A stretch of DNA of 64,000 bases from contig JBKEDS010000011.1 of assembly GCA_047975545.1 (NCBI GenBank), forward strand, positions 1-64,000. Direction: 5' to 3'. How positions within the stretch are numbered: position 1 is the first letter of the stretch; each line of letters begins with the position of its first letter. Shown here piece by piece: positions 8,372 through 16,759 of this stretch. Both the position numbers and the translations under genes were made by a program. Source of the DNA: JBKEDS01 sp047975545. Lineage in GTDB: Bacteria; Bacteroidota; Bacteroidia; Flavobacteriales; Flavobacteriaceae. The notes beneath the pieces are model-generated. The model made no database searches. It was not told the origin of the DNA and saw only the letters and a program-made list of their open reading frames with translations.

Positions 8372-9001
8372 ATGGACAAGCAAACACAAATTTTGATAAA
8401 TAAAGGCGAAATGTTGCCCTTAATGGAAGAATTTTATACCATTCAAGGCGAAGGGTTTTATAAGGGTACAGCTGCTTATTTTATTAGGCTTGGCGGCTGC
8501 GATGTGGGCTGCCACTGGTGCGATGTTAAGGAAAGCTGGAACGCCGATTTACACCCGCCCACAAGTGCCTTGAAAATTGTTGAAAATGCCAAAAAATATA
8601 GCGATACCATTGTAATTACCGGAGGCGAGCCTTTAATGTGGGACATGACGTTTTTAACCCAAAAACTAAAAGCCGAAGGCCTAAAAACCCACATAGAAAC
8701 CTCGGGAGCTTACAAATTAACAGGCGTTTGGGATTGGATTTGCCTGTCGCCCAAAAAAATGAAACTACCAACCGATACCGTTTACCAAAACGCCAACGAA
8801 CTTAAAATGATTATTTACAATAACGACGATTTTCGTTTTGCCGAAGCACAGGCCGCAAAAGTAAATAGCGATTGTATATTATATTTACAGCCCGAATGGA
8901 GCAAGCGCGACAAAGTAGTGCCGCTTATTGTGGATTATGTTATGAAAAACCCCAAGTGGAAAGTGTCGCTTCAAACCCATAAATATTTAAATATACCGTA
9001 G
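8372..9001 (+). CDS. queE: 7-carboxy-7-deazaguanine synthase QueE
   Basis: QueE is a radical-SAM enzyme that contracts 6-carboxytetrahydropterin to 7-carboxy-7-deazaguanine in queuosine biosynthesis. The 209-residue protein has the cluster motif CxxxCxxC as Cys43, Cys47 and Cys50 (GGCDVGCHWCD), preceded by the substrate motif FYTIQGEG, and the SAM-binding ITGGEPLMW. The WCD ending and short length are typical of QueE rather than of anaerobic activases. It stands alone between the divergent HerA-like gene and a repeat-containing gap. Confidence 0.93.
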   Translation: MDKQTQILINKGEMLPLMEEFYTIQGEGFYKGTAAYFIRLGGCDVGCHWCDVKESWNADLHPPTSALKIVENAKKYSDTIVITGGEPLMWDMTFLTQKLKAEGLKTHIETSGAYKLTGVWDWICLSPKKMKLPTDTVYQNANELKMIIYNNDDFRFAEAQAAKVNSDCILYLQPEWSKRDKVVPLIVDYVMKNPKWKVSLQTHKYLNIP

Positions 9002-9031
9002 AAACAGGATTGGCTTAGTGGTTTGGAAATA

Positions 9032-9079
9032 GCAAGGACGTCACTGCTGCGAGCGAAGCGAAGCAGTCCGTACATTCGG
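9032..9079. repeat. REP-like intergenic repeat, copy 1
   Basis: Contains GTCACTGC, GCGAAGCGAAGCAGTCCG and TACATTC in the order also found in copy 2 at 9184-9229. A reversed fragment CTCGCAAAGACGT follows at 9096-9108. No ORF covers it. Confidence 0.5.
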
Positions 9080-9183
9080 TATTACTTTATTTCTCCTCGC
9101 AAAGACGTTCTACTTCAAAAAATCAACCCTCGTTATGCGTTGTTCGTTAATCAATAAAGGGGGGTGCTTGGTCGTTTCCCCTT

Positions 9184-9229
9184 GCAAAGCCGTCACTGCG
9201 AGCGCAGCGAAGCAGTCCGTACATTCCAT
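9184..9229. repeat. REP-like intergenic repeat, copy 2
   Basis: Second copy of the 9032-9079 repeat: GTCACTGCGAGCGCAGCGAA followed by GCAGTCCGTACATTC. The two copies fill most of the 308-base gap between queE and the SusD gene; nothing else coding is visible there. Confidence 0.5.
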
Positions 9230-9271
9230 AAAAAAAAACAACCCTTGCCTTTCTACCGAAAAACAAGGGTT
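9230..9271 (-). terminator. terminator of the first SusCD operon
   Basis: On the minus strand AACCCTTG (from 9271) pairs with CAAGGGTT (ending 9240) around a 16-base loop, followed by a run of T opposite the A tract at 9230-9238. It lies 38 bases beyond the SusD stop codon. Confidence 0.8.
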
Positions 9272-9309
9272 TCATAATTAAAAGCTTAAACTAATTATGA
9301 TGAGATTTG

Positions 9310-10872
9310 TTAAAAATTAGCCGCTCCGGTATCCCACCAAAGTCGTGTGCCGCCGTTATCGGCGCCACCGAGATACTCTATGGCCTTTTGTATGTTGCTA
9401 TTATTGGTGTTAACTTCTGTATCGGGAAAGTTTAACCGCCTAATTTGAATATCGGTATCTATCGTGCCGCCGCTGTTGTTAATGGCTACGGGAAATACTT
9501 TGGGGTATCCGGTACGTCTAAACTCGGACCAGGCTTCCATGCCATCGGGGAACATGGCAATCCATTTTTGGGTTATTATTTGCTCCAATTGAGCTTCGTT
9601 GGAAGCCGTGTCGTCGTAAGCAATTTTCACATCGCTGGCATAAGCAATACTGTAGGTAGCGTTAAGTTCGTCCACATAATCCATGGGCGTACTTGTGCTG
9701 TCGGCCAAATAATCGTCTACTCCCGCTATACCGTATTGGGTAAACGATGCTTTAACGCCCGCTTCGTAGTTGTCTTTGGCAGTGCCTGCGCCGCTCCAGC
9801 CCCTTAATGCGGCTTCGGCTTTTAAAAAGTGTACTTCGGCGGCAGTCATCCATTGAATATCCTGCCCATCGACTACTTCGCCAATGGCGGAATGCCCCAA
9901 ATATTTGGTTTTGGCAACCAAATCGATACCGTTTCTAATACCTTTATAGGTACTGCTTAATGTGGCATCGGTAGCGGGAAGAAAGTATTTTTCAATACGC
10001 TTGTCGTTGTATCCAGTTAAAATAGATTCCATCATGGCGCCCATGCGTATATCGCCCCAAGTGTCCGAAATAATATTAATAGGGTGGTCGTACCCGGTAT
10101 TGATTTTAAAGCTATTTTCTATAAAACCGGCATCGCTGGCCAAGGCTAATTCGCCTTGTGTTTTGGCTAAAGCGGCATCAACTTTCGATACCCGTATGGC
10201 CAAACGTAAGCGTAGCGAATTGGCAAAACTGCGCCATGTGGCAATATCGCCATTGGCAACGGACATGTCGAAAGGAACAAATGTTACATCGTCCTCGTAA
10301 TCGGCAAGAAAGGTTATGGCATTGCCCAATTCTTCAAAAAAAGCATTGTAAACAGTTTCTTGCGAATCGTATTCGCCCGTAGTGGTAAAATCGTTGTATT
10401 TGGTATAGCGTATCGGTCCAAACACATCCGACACACGGTGCATGCCCGCAACTTTTATAATGTTTGACAAATGCACGAATTTTTCGCCACTTGGGTCGCC
10501 ACTTTCGGCAATTGTATTTTCAATATTTCGGGCGCTGGGCATTACGTTTACATACGAATATTCCCAAGCGCGACTATTCCAGCCATCAACCAATGAATAA
10601 TTAGTATTGTTAATGCCTCCTCTAAAAGGGGTTGGGGTGGCCATATATCCGGAATAGAGGTCGCCATTAAGGTTTTGTTGTAATTGGTAGCGGTCTACAA
10701 TCCTAAAAACATTTAAGAACATGGGTTCAAATTCGCCCCCGATATGGTTGTTCATCTGTTGTAGGCTTTCGTTGGAAATACCGTTGGGGTTTGTGTTAAT
10801 CGACTCGAAATTATCGGTACAGCTTACAAACGATATTGCAATTGCTGCGATATATAATATTGACTTTTTCAT
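9310..10872 (-). CDS. SusD/RagB-like nutrient-binding outer-membrane lipoprotein
   Basis: A 520-residue SusD-like protein of the SusD-like_2 type. The lipobox is FVSC (Cys18), followed by TDNFESINTNPNG, typical of this subfamily. Internal motifs IAMFPDGMEAWSEFRRTGYP and RRLNFPDTEVNTN are characteristic of its C-terminal part. SusD proteins sit on the cell surface as a lid on a SusC barrel and bind the imported ligand. It lies 5 bases after its SusC partner. No glycoside hydrolase is nearby, so the ligand could be a glycan or another nutrient such as a peptide or siderophore-like compound. Confidence 0.93.
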   Translation of the reverse strand: MKKSILYIAAIAISFVSCTDNFESINTNPNGISNESLQQMNNHIGGEFEPMFLNVFRIVDRYQLQQNLNGDLYSGYMATPTPFRGGINNTNYSLVDGWNSRAWEYSYVNVMPSARNIENTIAESGDPSGEKFVHLSNIIKVAGMHRVSDVFGPIRYTKYNDFTTTGEYDSQETVYNAFFEELGNAITFLADYEDDVTFVPFDMSVANGDIATWRSFANSLRLRLAIRVSKVDAALAKTQGELALASDAGFIENSFKINTGYDHPINIISDTWGDIRMGAMMESILTGYNDKRIEKYFLPATDATLSSTYKGIRNGIDLVAKTKYLGHSAIGEVVDGQDIQWMTAAEVHFLKAEAALRGWSGAGTAKDNYEAGVKASFTQYGIAGVDDYLADSTSTPMDYVDELNATYSIAYASDVKIAYDDTASNEAQLEQIITQKWIAMFPDGMEAWSEFRRTGYPKVFPVAINNSGGTIDTDIQIRRLNFPDTEVNTNNSNIQKAIEYLGGADNGGTRLWWDTGAANF

Positions 10873-10877
10873 AGCTT

Positions 10878-13800
10878 TTAGAAGTTTACATTAATGTTAA
10901 AACCAAGGCTTCTTGTAGTGGGTTGCCCGTAAATATCGATGCCTTGCATGCCTATACCATTACTAGCGGTAAGGTTGGGGTCGAAAGGCGCATCCTTATA
11001 GAAAAAGAATAGGTTGCTCCCTACCAACGATAGCCTGATGGTGTTAAAAAACTTGCTGTCTATGGGTAGGTTGTAACCAATAGAAAGTTCTCTTAAACTT
11101 ACATTAGTGGCATCATATACATATTCGCCAAAAATACCGTCACGGCCACCTATTTGGGTATAATAAGCTTCGGCTGTCATTTGGGTGGCGTTGCCGTCTT
11201 GGTCTACAACGTCAATCATGCCGCCATTGGTGTTTCGGGCATTAGCAGTAGTTTGCGATACGCCGTAAAAATCGTTAATGGCTTCGGTAGCGCTTATAAC
11301 GTCGCCGCCTATTTTGGCATCGATTAAAAATTCGATACTTAAGTTTTTATAAGTAAAACTATTTTTCCAACCCAAAGTAAAATCAGGTTGATAACTTGCT
11401 ATGGTTTTAACATCGGTTTTGTTGAGTGTTAGGGTACCGTTGCTTTCGGTAGCAATGGGTAGGCCATTTTCGTTTCGCTCAACCGAATATCCTCGGATAC
11501 TACCAAAATCTTCGCCTTCAATTAATGAAAATCCATATCCGTTAGGCGAGCCAACTAAATTGATAACGGCTTCACCATTATCCAAATCGGGGTGTACCGA
11601 TATTACTTTGTTTTTGTTTTGTGCAAAGTTTATGTTGGTGTCCCAGTTAAATCCATTTTCGTTTACAATAGGTTTGCCCGAAAGCACAAATTCAATACCC
11701 TTATTGCTAATTTCGCCGGCGTTTACAATATTTTGGGTATAGCCTTCAACATTAGGCTCGGCCGTAATATAGAATATTTGGTCGGAAGTTTTGGAGTCGT
11801 AGTAGGTGAAATCGATTCCTAATCTGTTTTGGAAAAACCGCCACTCGGTGCCTATTTCAAAGCCTTTTTGTCGTTCTGGTTTTAGGGTTTCCCCTTGTTT
11901 TATGCCAAACGTGGGCCTACTTGTGTTATATTGCCCTGCGGGAATGGTGTTAATTGGAACGGTAGCATAAACAGGTACATCTTTACCTACTTCGGCATAC
12001 GAAAGCCTTAGTTTAGCAAAACTTATGGCATCGGGAAAATTGACCATTTGCGATAGTACGCCCGTTAAACCCACAGAAGGGTAAAAGAAGGAATTGGAAT
12101 CGGTATTTACCAAGGTAGACGACCAGTCTTTTCGCCCTGTAATATCTAAAAACAACATATCCTTAAAGCCGAAATTGGCAGAGCCAAAAATCGATTGTAC
12201 CTCTCTGTTAAATACTTCTTGGTAAATACTGGCCGAATTAACAAAGTTTCCAATGGTAAATTCGTTTGGATAGGTTAGTCCGCCTACCGAAGCACCGGAG
12301 TCCAAATATAGTTTATCGCCAACAGCCGATTTTAAAAGGCTGGTACCCAATAATCCTGAAAAGGTAAAGTTATCGGAAATCGTTGGGTTGTACGAGGCTA
12401 TTAAATCGATATACTGTTGTGTGTTTTCGGTTTTGTCCAAAATATACCGTCCCGTTGAGGGTACAAAATTAGGGCTACTGCTGCCATAGTAACGTTTGTC
12501 GTAGGTAAAAAACGATTTGTCGTAGCTTAATCGGGTTTTTAAGGCAAAATTATCGGTTATGTCATAAGATATTGTTGACGACAACATGGCCCGTTGCGCA
12601 ATATCCTTACTGGGTTGCCTGTAAATTACCCAATACGGGTTAGACTGTATGTTGTCTATGGTTGTGGCATATTGGTTCATCATGTTTTGGGCTTCGTTGA
12701 AGTATTCGAAATTATTTTTGTAATAGTTAAAGTCGATGCCCACGGGATTTAAGTACAATCCGCCCAGTGCGTTGGAGCGCAGCCCCGTAGTGGAACGGTT
12801 GGTAATACGTTGGTCGCTTAGGTTAACACTGGCGGATACATTAATTTTATCGTTTAAAAACTTAGCGGTTTCCCTTAATGTTAAGTTGTTTCGCTTCATG
12901 CCGTTTTCGGGCATTATACCGTTAGCCAAGGTGTTGGCAAACGAAAAATAGGTTTGCGCTTTTTGGTTTCCTGCCGATAGGCTAAGCGATTGGATGGAGG
13001 TAAACCCGGTCCTAAAAAAATCTTTGGCATAATCGTTTTTAAGCCCCGAAGTTTTGGCGCCCCAAGATCTGGGGTCGGCTACCGCTCCGTTTGCTGCAAC
13101 GGCCTGTCCGACAGATAACGATTGGTACTCCGATTGTAGTTCGGGTAACGAGTAAGCGTTGTCAATGGTAATATTTGAATTAAACGTAACCGATACTTTA
13201 CCTTCTTTACCGCTTTTTGTGGTTATTAAAATTACGCCGTTAGCCCCTTGGCTACCATACAGGGCGGCTGCCGAAGCCCCTTTTAGTACGGTCATGCTTT
13301 CAATATCGTCGGGGTTTATAAGCGATAGCACATCGCCACCGTCGCGGTTTCCGGTATCGCCACCAAAAACGGCATCGTCGCTGCTGTTGGCATCAAAGCC
13401 ATTTCCGGAATTGGAAAGCGGTACGCCATCCACCACATATAGCGGGTCGTTATTGGTGGTAGACGAGTTACCGCGCAATACTACTTTGGAACTTCCGCCC
13501 ACGCCGGAAGCACTTTTGGATATGGTAACCCCGGCGGTTTTGCCGGATAAACTGTTAATAACGTTGGTTTGTTTTACTCGGGTTAAATCGTCGTTGTTTA
13601 CTTCTTGGGCCGAGTAGGTAAGGGTTTTCTTTTCCCTTGAAATACCCAGGGCCGTTACCACGACTTCATCTAAACTTTGGGCATCTTCCTGTAAGGTGGC
13701 GGTAATGCTGGTTTTTCCGTTTAGGGAAACTTCCAAAGTAGCAAACCCGATATAGGATATTACCAAGGTGGCGTTGGGGTTGGAAACGTCTAACGAAAAT

Positions 13801-14303
13801 TTACCGTCGAAATCGGTAAGTGCCCCGTTGGTGGTGCCTTTTTCAAGGATGTTGGTTCCCGGAAGCGGTACGCCGTCCTTGTCGGTTACAGTACCGTTTA
13901 CGGTGTGCTGTTGAATGGTTTTGGGCGCCTCGGTATTACGCTGTACAATAATGGTTGAATCGTCCTCGTAAAACTCGTAAGTACAGTTAATAGGCGTTAA
14001 GCCGTTTTTAAGAAGTTCCTTTACGGTAATTTCACCTTTTTTTAGTTTAATTTCAGGGGCATTGGCCAGCATGTCGTCGTTGTAAACAAAGCTGTACTTG
14101 GTTTGGGTTTTTATGAGTTCGAAAACCTCTTGTATCGAAACGCTTTTATTCGAATTTATGTTGATACTCGCATTTTGCGAAAACGAACTGTTGGTGGAAA
14201 AACCAAAAACAGTTGAAAAACATAATAGTACAACGGTTTTCATAAGTGCCTGCAAAACCTTTATCGGGTTAAGGCAAACCTCTTTTTTTGGATTGATTTT
14301 CAT
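10878..14303 (-). CDS. SusC/RagA TonB-linked outer-membrane transporter with STN signalling domain
   Basis: A 1141-residue protein. After a signal peptide, residues about 45-125 form an STN (secretin/TonB N-terminal) domain (INSNKSVSIQEVFELIKTQ), then a carboxypeptidase-regulatory-like repeat (VNGTVTDKDGVPLPGTNI), the TonB-box-like DEVVVTALGIS, a plug domain with YVVDGVPL and GANGVILITT, and a 22-stranded barrel. The STN domain is the module that contacts a FecR protein, and fecR lies 69 bases upstream in the same direction, so this transporter probably signals ligand occupancy to its own sigma factor. Co-transcribed with the SusD gene. Confidence 0.95.
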   Translation of the reverse strand: MKINPKKEVCLNPIKVLQALMKTVVLLCFSTVFGFSTNSSFSQNASININSNKSVSIQEVFELIKTQTKYSFVYNDDMLANAPEIKLKKGEITVKELLKNGLTPINCTYEFYEDDSTIIVQRNTEAPKTIQQHTVNGTVTDKDGVPLPGTNILEKGTTNGALTDFDGKFSLDVSNPNATLVISYIGFATLEVSLNGKTSITATLQEDAQSLDEVVVTALGISREKKTLTYSAQEVNNDDLTRVKQTNVINSLSGKTAGVTISKSASGVGGSSKVVLRGNSSTTNNDPLYVVDGVPLSNSGNGFDANSSDDAVFGGDTGNRDGGDVLSLINPDDIESMTVLKGASAAALYGSQGANGVILITTKSGKEGKVSVTFNSNITIDNAYSLPELQSEYQSLSVGQAVAANGAVADPRSWGAKTSGLKNDYAKDFFRTGFTSIQSLSLSAGNQKAQTYFSFANTLANGIMPENGMKRNNLTLRETAKFLNDKINVSASVNLSDQRITNRSTTGLRSNALGGLYLNPVGIDFNYYKNNFEYFNEAQNMMNQYATTIDNIQSNPYWVIYRQPSKDIAQRAMLSSTISYDITDNFALKTRLSYDKSFFTYDKRYYGSSSPNFVPSTGRYILDKTENTQQYIDLIASYNPTISDNFTFSGLLGTSLLKSAVGDKLYLDSGASVGGLTYPNEFTIGNFVNSASIYQEVFNREVQSIFGSANFGFKDMLFLDITGRKDWSSTLVNTDSNSFFYPSVGLTGVLSQMVNFPDAISFAKLRLSYAEVGKDVPVYATVPINTIPAGQYNTSRPTFGIKQGETLKPERQKGFEIGTEWRFFQNRLGIDFTYYDSKTSDQIFYITAEPNVEGYTQNIVNAGEISNKGIEFVLSGKPIVNENGFNWDTNINFAQNKNKVISVHPDLDNGEAVINLVGSPNGYGFSLIEGEDFGSIRGYSVERNENGLPIATESNGTLTLNKTDVKTIASYQPDFTLGWKNSFTYKNLSIEFLIDAKIGGDVISATEAINDFYGVSQTTANARNTNGGMIDVVDQDGNATQMTAEAYYTQIGGRDGIFGEYVYDATNVSLRELSIGYNLPIDSKFFNTIRLSLVGSNLFFFYKDAPFDPNLTASNGIGMQGIDIYGQPTTRSLGFNINVNF

Positions 14304-14372
14304 AGTTGTAGAGTTTTAATTTAGTGTTAGTTTAATTTTACGGAGGGCAAAATCCCTCTTCTTTTCGACGGG

Positions 14373-15548
14373 CTATTCAATAATTACTGTGTTTCCATGG
14401 CGTTCAATTTTAAGTTCTTTTGTTCTTTGTAGTTGTTTTAATATGTGGTCTATACTGGTTTCCCTATAAATAACTCCGGTAAAGCGCTTGTTTTCGGTTT
14501 CGGGGTTTTTAAAGGTGTACTCGATGTTGTTCCATCTGGCCAAGGATTTCATAATGTCCTTAATGGTTTTTTGGTTGAATACGAAATAGCCTTCTTTCCA
14601 AGCAATTTCATCAAATACGTTTTCTACCTTTTGTACGGTAATGGTATGGTTGGCGTTGGTTATGGATTGTTCGGAAGGTTTCAAGCTAACTTTTTTGTTA
14701 TGGCTTTCCACCGTTACTTTTCCTTCAACAAGGGTGGTTGTTACCGCACTTTCGTCGTTATAGGCCTTTATGTTGAACTCGGTGCCCAAGACTTCAATAA
14801 CTTGGTTTTTCGTTTTCACCTTAAAGCTGTTTTTGTAGCTGTTCTTGCTTTTTGCAACATCAAAAAATGCTTCGCCGTATAAAAGCTCCACTTCCCGTGG
14901 TTGGTTTTTGGCAAAGCGTGTGGGGTATTTTAATTTGGTGTTGGCGTTCATCCATATTTTTGTGCAGTCGGACAGTTGTACCATGTACTTGGCTTCTTTT
15001 GGTATGGCTAAGTAATTGTACGTAATTTTGGTTTTTCCGGCTTCTTCTTTACTGTTATTGTAAACAATTTTTTGGTTGTTTCCCGAACCGTTTTTTAAGG
15101 CCACTTCCTTTTGGCTGTCCAAAACCATTTCCTCTCCATTATCCAAGGTTAAAATAATGTTGTTGGGCTTTGCAGGGGAAATAGTTGTTGCTTTGGGTTG
15201 CTGCGAAACTTTTGTTTCTTGGTTTTTATCTGGAAGGTTTTTAAAGTAGAAAAAACCGCCGATTGAAACAAAAAGCACCACGACCGAAGCATATTTTAAA
15301 TACGAAAGCCGCTTTTTTCGACGAATATTTTTCTTGACCCGGTTTATTTGAAGTAGTAATTTTTGTTTTTCCTTGTCGGTATCAAAATCCATCAAGGCGG
15401 CATCGGCCAAATAGTTTATTTGGATAAATTCCTTAAAAAACAACTCTTCCGAGGCTTCCTTAACCCATTGCGTTAACGTTATTAACTCGTTGTAGGTAAT
15501 GGATTTGGTGAAATATTTTATTAAAATTATTTTAATATTATCGTTCAT
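14373..15548 (-). CDS. FecR-family anti-sigma/signal-transfer protein
   Basis: A 391-residue protein. The N-terminal 80 residues are cytoplasmic and sigma-binding (YNELITLTQWVKEASEE), a single transmembrane helix follows near residues 90-105 (YASVVVLFVSIGGFFYF), then the periplasmic FecR domain (DNGEEMVLDS, WMNANTKLKYPTRF, EVLGTEFNIKAY) and a C-terminal DUF4974 domain (KDIMKSLARWNNIEYTF). It transmits the SusC signal across the inner membrane and releases the sigma factor. Unusually for the family, the sigma gene is divergent (start 15656) instead of directly upstream in the same operon. Confidence 0.93.
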   Translation of the reverse strand: MNDNIKIILIKYFTKSITYNELITLTQWVKEASEELFFKEFIQINYLADAALMDFDTDKEKQKLLLQINRVKKNIRRKKRLSYLKYASVVVLFVSIGGFFYFKNLPDKNQETKVSQQPKATTISPAKPNNIILTLDNGEEMVLDSQKEVALKNGSGNNQKIVYNNSKEEAGKTKITYNYLAIPKEAKYMVQLSDCTKIWMNANTKLKYPTRFAKNQPREVELLYGEAFFDVAKSKNSYKNSFKVKTKNQVIEVLGTEFNIKAYNDESAVTTTLVEGKVTVESHNKKVSLKPSEQSITNANHTITVQKVENVFDEIAWKEGYFVFNQKTIKDIMKSLARWNNIEYTFKNPETENKRFTGVIYRETSIDHILKQLQRTKELKIERHGNTVIIE

Positions 15549-15655
15549 ATGTTGATTTATTATAGCCTAAGACACATTTATTTTGCGAAATACTTACTTT
15601 TTTTTAATATTTTTTTAAATTGTGCCGTGTTTACCCGTTTATGCTATTTTAAAAC

Positions 15656-16198
15656 ATGACCCGTTTTTTGGACGACGATATATTAAAAGCCGAACTTAAA
15701 AAAGGCAACCAACAGGCTGTGGTTTTTTTAATGAATACCTACCACAAGCCGCTGTGTGCTTATGTTTACAACTTGTCCAACGACTACGAGTTGGCCCAGG
15801 ATATTGTGCAGAACGTATTTGTAAAAATTTGGGAGGACAGGCATAAAATCGAGCATGTAAAATCCATAAAACGGTATCTTTACAAAAGTGTGTACAATCG
15901 ATTGCTTAACCATTGGCGGGACAACAAAAAAATATTAACGGTAGAAGCGCGCCATTTAGAGGAACTGTCTTATTTTATCGATAGCGAAACCCAAGAATCC
16001 CTGCAAAACAAGATAGAAGCAATTAAAATTGAAATACAAAACCTGCCAAAAAAATGTAAGGAAACCTTTTTGTTAAGCAAGCAGGAAGGCTTAACCAATA
16101 TTGAAATAGCCGAGTTTATGGACGTGTCGCTCCGAACGGTAGAAACCCAGTTGTACAAGGCCTTTAAGCTGCTTAGAAGCAAGCTTGTCCATAAATAA
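15656..16198 (+). CDS. ECF RNA polymerase sigma-70 factor (FecI-like)
   Basis: A 180-residue extracytoplasmic-function sigma factor. The sigma-2 region spans about residues 24-90 (YHKPLCAYVYNLSNDYELAQDIVQNVFVKIWED), and the sigma-4 helix-turn-helix spans residues 115-172 (PKKCKETFLLSKQEGLTNIEIAEFMDVSLRTVE). Length and features match Bacteroidota sigma factors paired with FecR. It faces away from the FecR-SusC-SusD operon across a 107-base shared intergenic region, where both promoters must lie. Confidence 0.95.
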   Translation: MTRFLDDDILKAELKKGNQQAVVFLMNTYHKPLCAYVYNLSNDYELAQDIVQNVFVKIWEDRHKIEHVKSIKRYLYKSVYNRLLNHWRDNKKILTVEARHLEELSYFIDSETQESLQNKIEAIKIEIQNLPKKCKETFLLSKQEGLTNIEIAEFMDVSLRTVETQLYKAFKLLRSKLVHK

Positions 16199-16257
16199 TT
16201 TTGATAAAAGTTTAAATTTAATAAAATGACGGTAATTTATCACGAAAACCAATTATT

Positions 16258-16755
16258 ATGGAAGTAGCCATTCGCTTTGCACACCAAAACGACATTCCGG
16301 CTATTCTTGAAATTGTTAACCACGAAATTAAGCATTCAACAGCCTTGTACGATTACAATGAAAGAAACCTTGAAACGCAAATACAATGGTTTAATTCTAA
16401 ATGCGAAACAGGTTTTCCTGTTATTGTTGCCCACATTGAAGGGGTTTTAATGGGGTTTGGTTCTTATGGCTTATTTAGGCCTTGGGATGCGTATAGGTTT
16501 AGTGTGGAGCATTCTATTTATATTCACCAAAAAGCCCAAGGCAAAGGCGTTGGTACCCAACTTTTAACCGCTTTAATTAACTTGGCCAAAAAAGAGGGCT
16601 ACCACACCATGATTGCGGGAATAGATGCTTTAAATAAAGGAAGCATTGGTTTTCATAAAAAATTCGGGTTTGTAGAGGTTGGCACCATTAAAGCGGCGGG
16701 GTTTAAATTTGATACTTGGTTGGATTTAACCTTTTTGCAGTTAATGTTAAAGTAA
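16258..16755 (+). CDS. GNAT-family N-acetyltransferase, phosphinothricin-acetyltransferase-like
   Basis: A 165-residue GNAT protein. The acetyl-CoA pyrophosphate loop is QKAQGKGVGTQLL, preceded by the beta-4 segment EHSIYIH, and followed by AGIDALNKGSIGFHKKFGFVEVGTIKAAGFKFDTWLD, a C-terminal segment typical of the PAT/Bar-like L-amino-acid N-acetyltransferase subgroup. Likely acceptors are amino-acid analogues such as methionine sulfoximine, but this is a family-level inference. It follows the sigma gene by 60 bases and converges with the large phosphoesterase gene. Confidence 0.85.
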   Translation: MEVAIRFAHQNDIPAILEIVNHEIKHSTALYDYNERNLETQIQWFNSKCETGFPVIVAHIEGVLMGFGSYGLFRPWDAYRFSVEHSIYIHQKAQGKGVGTQLLTALINLAKKEGYHTMIAGIDALNKGSIGFHKKFGFVEVGTIKAAGFKFDTWLDLTFLQLMLK

Positions 16756-16759
16756 TTAG

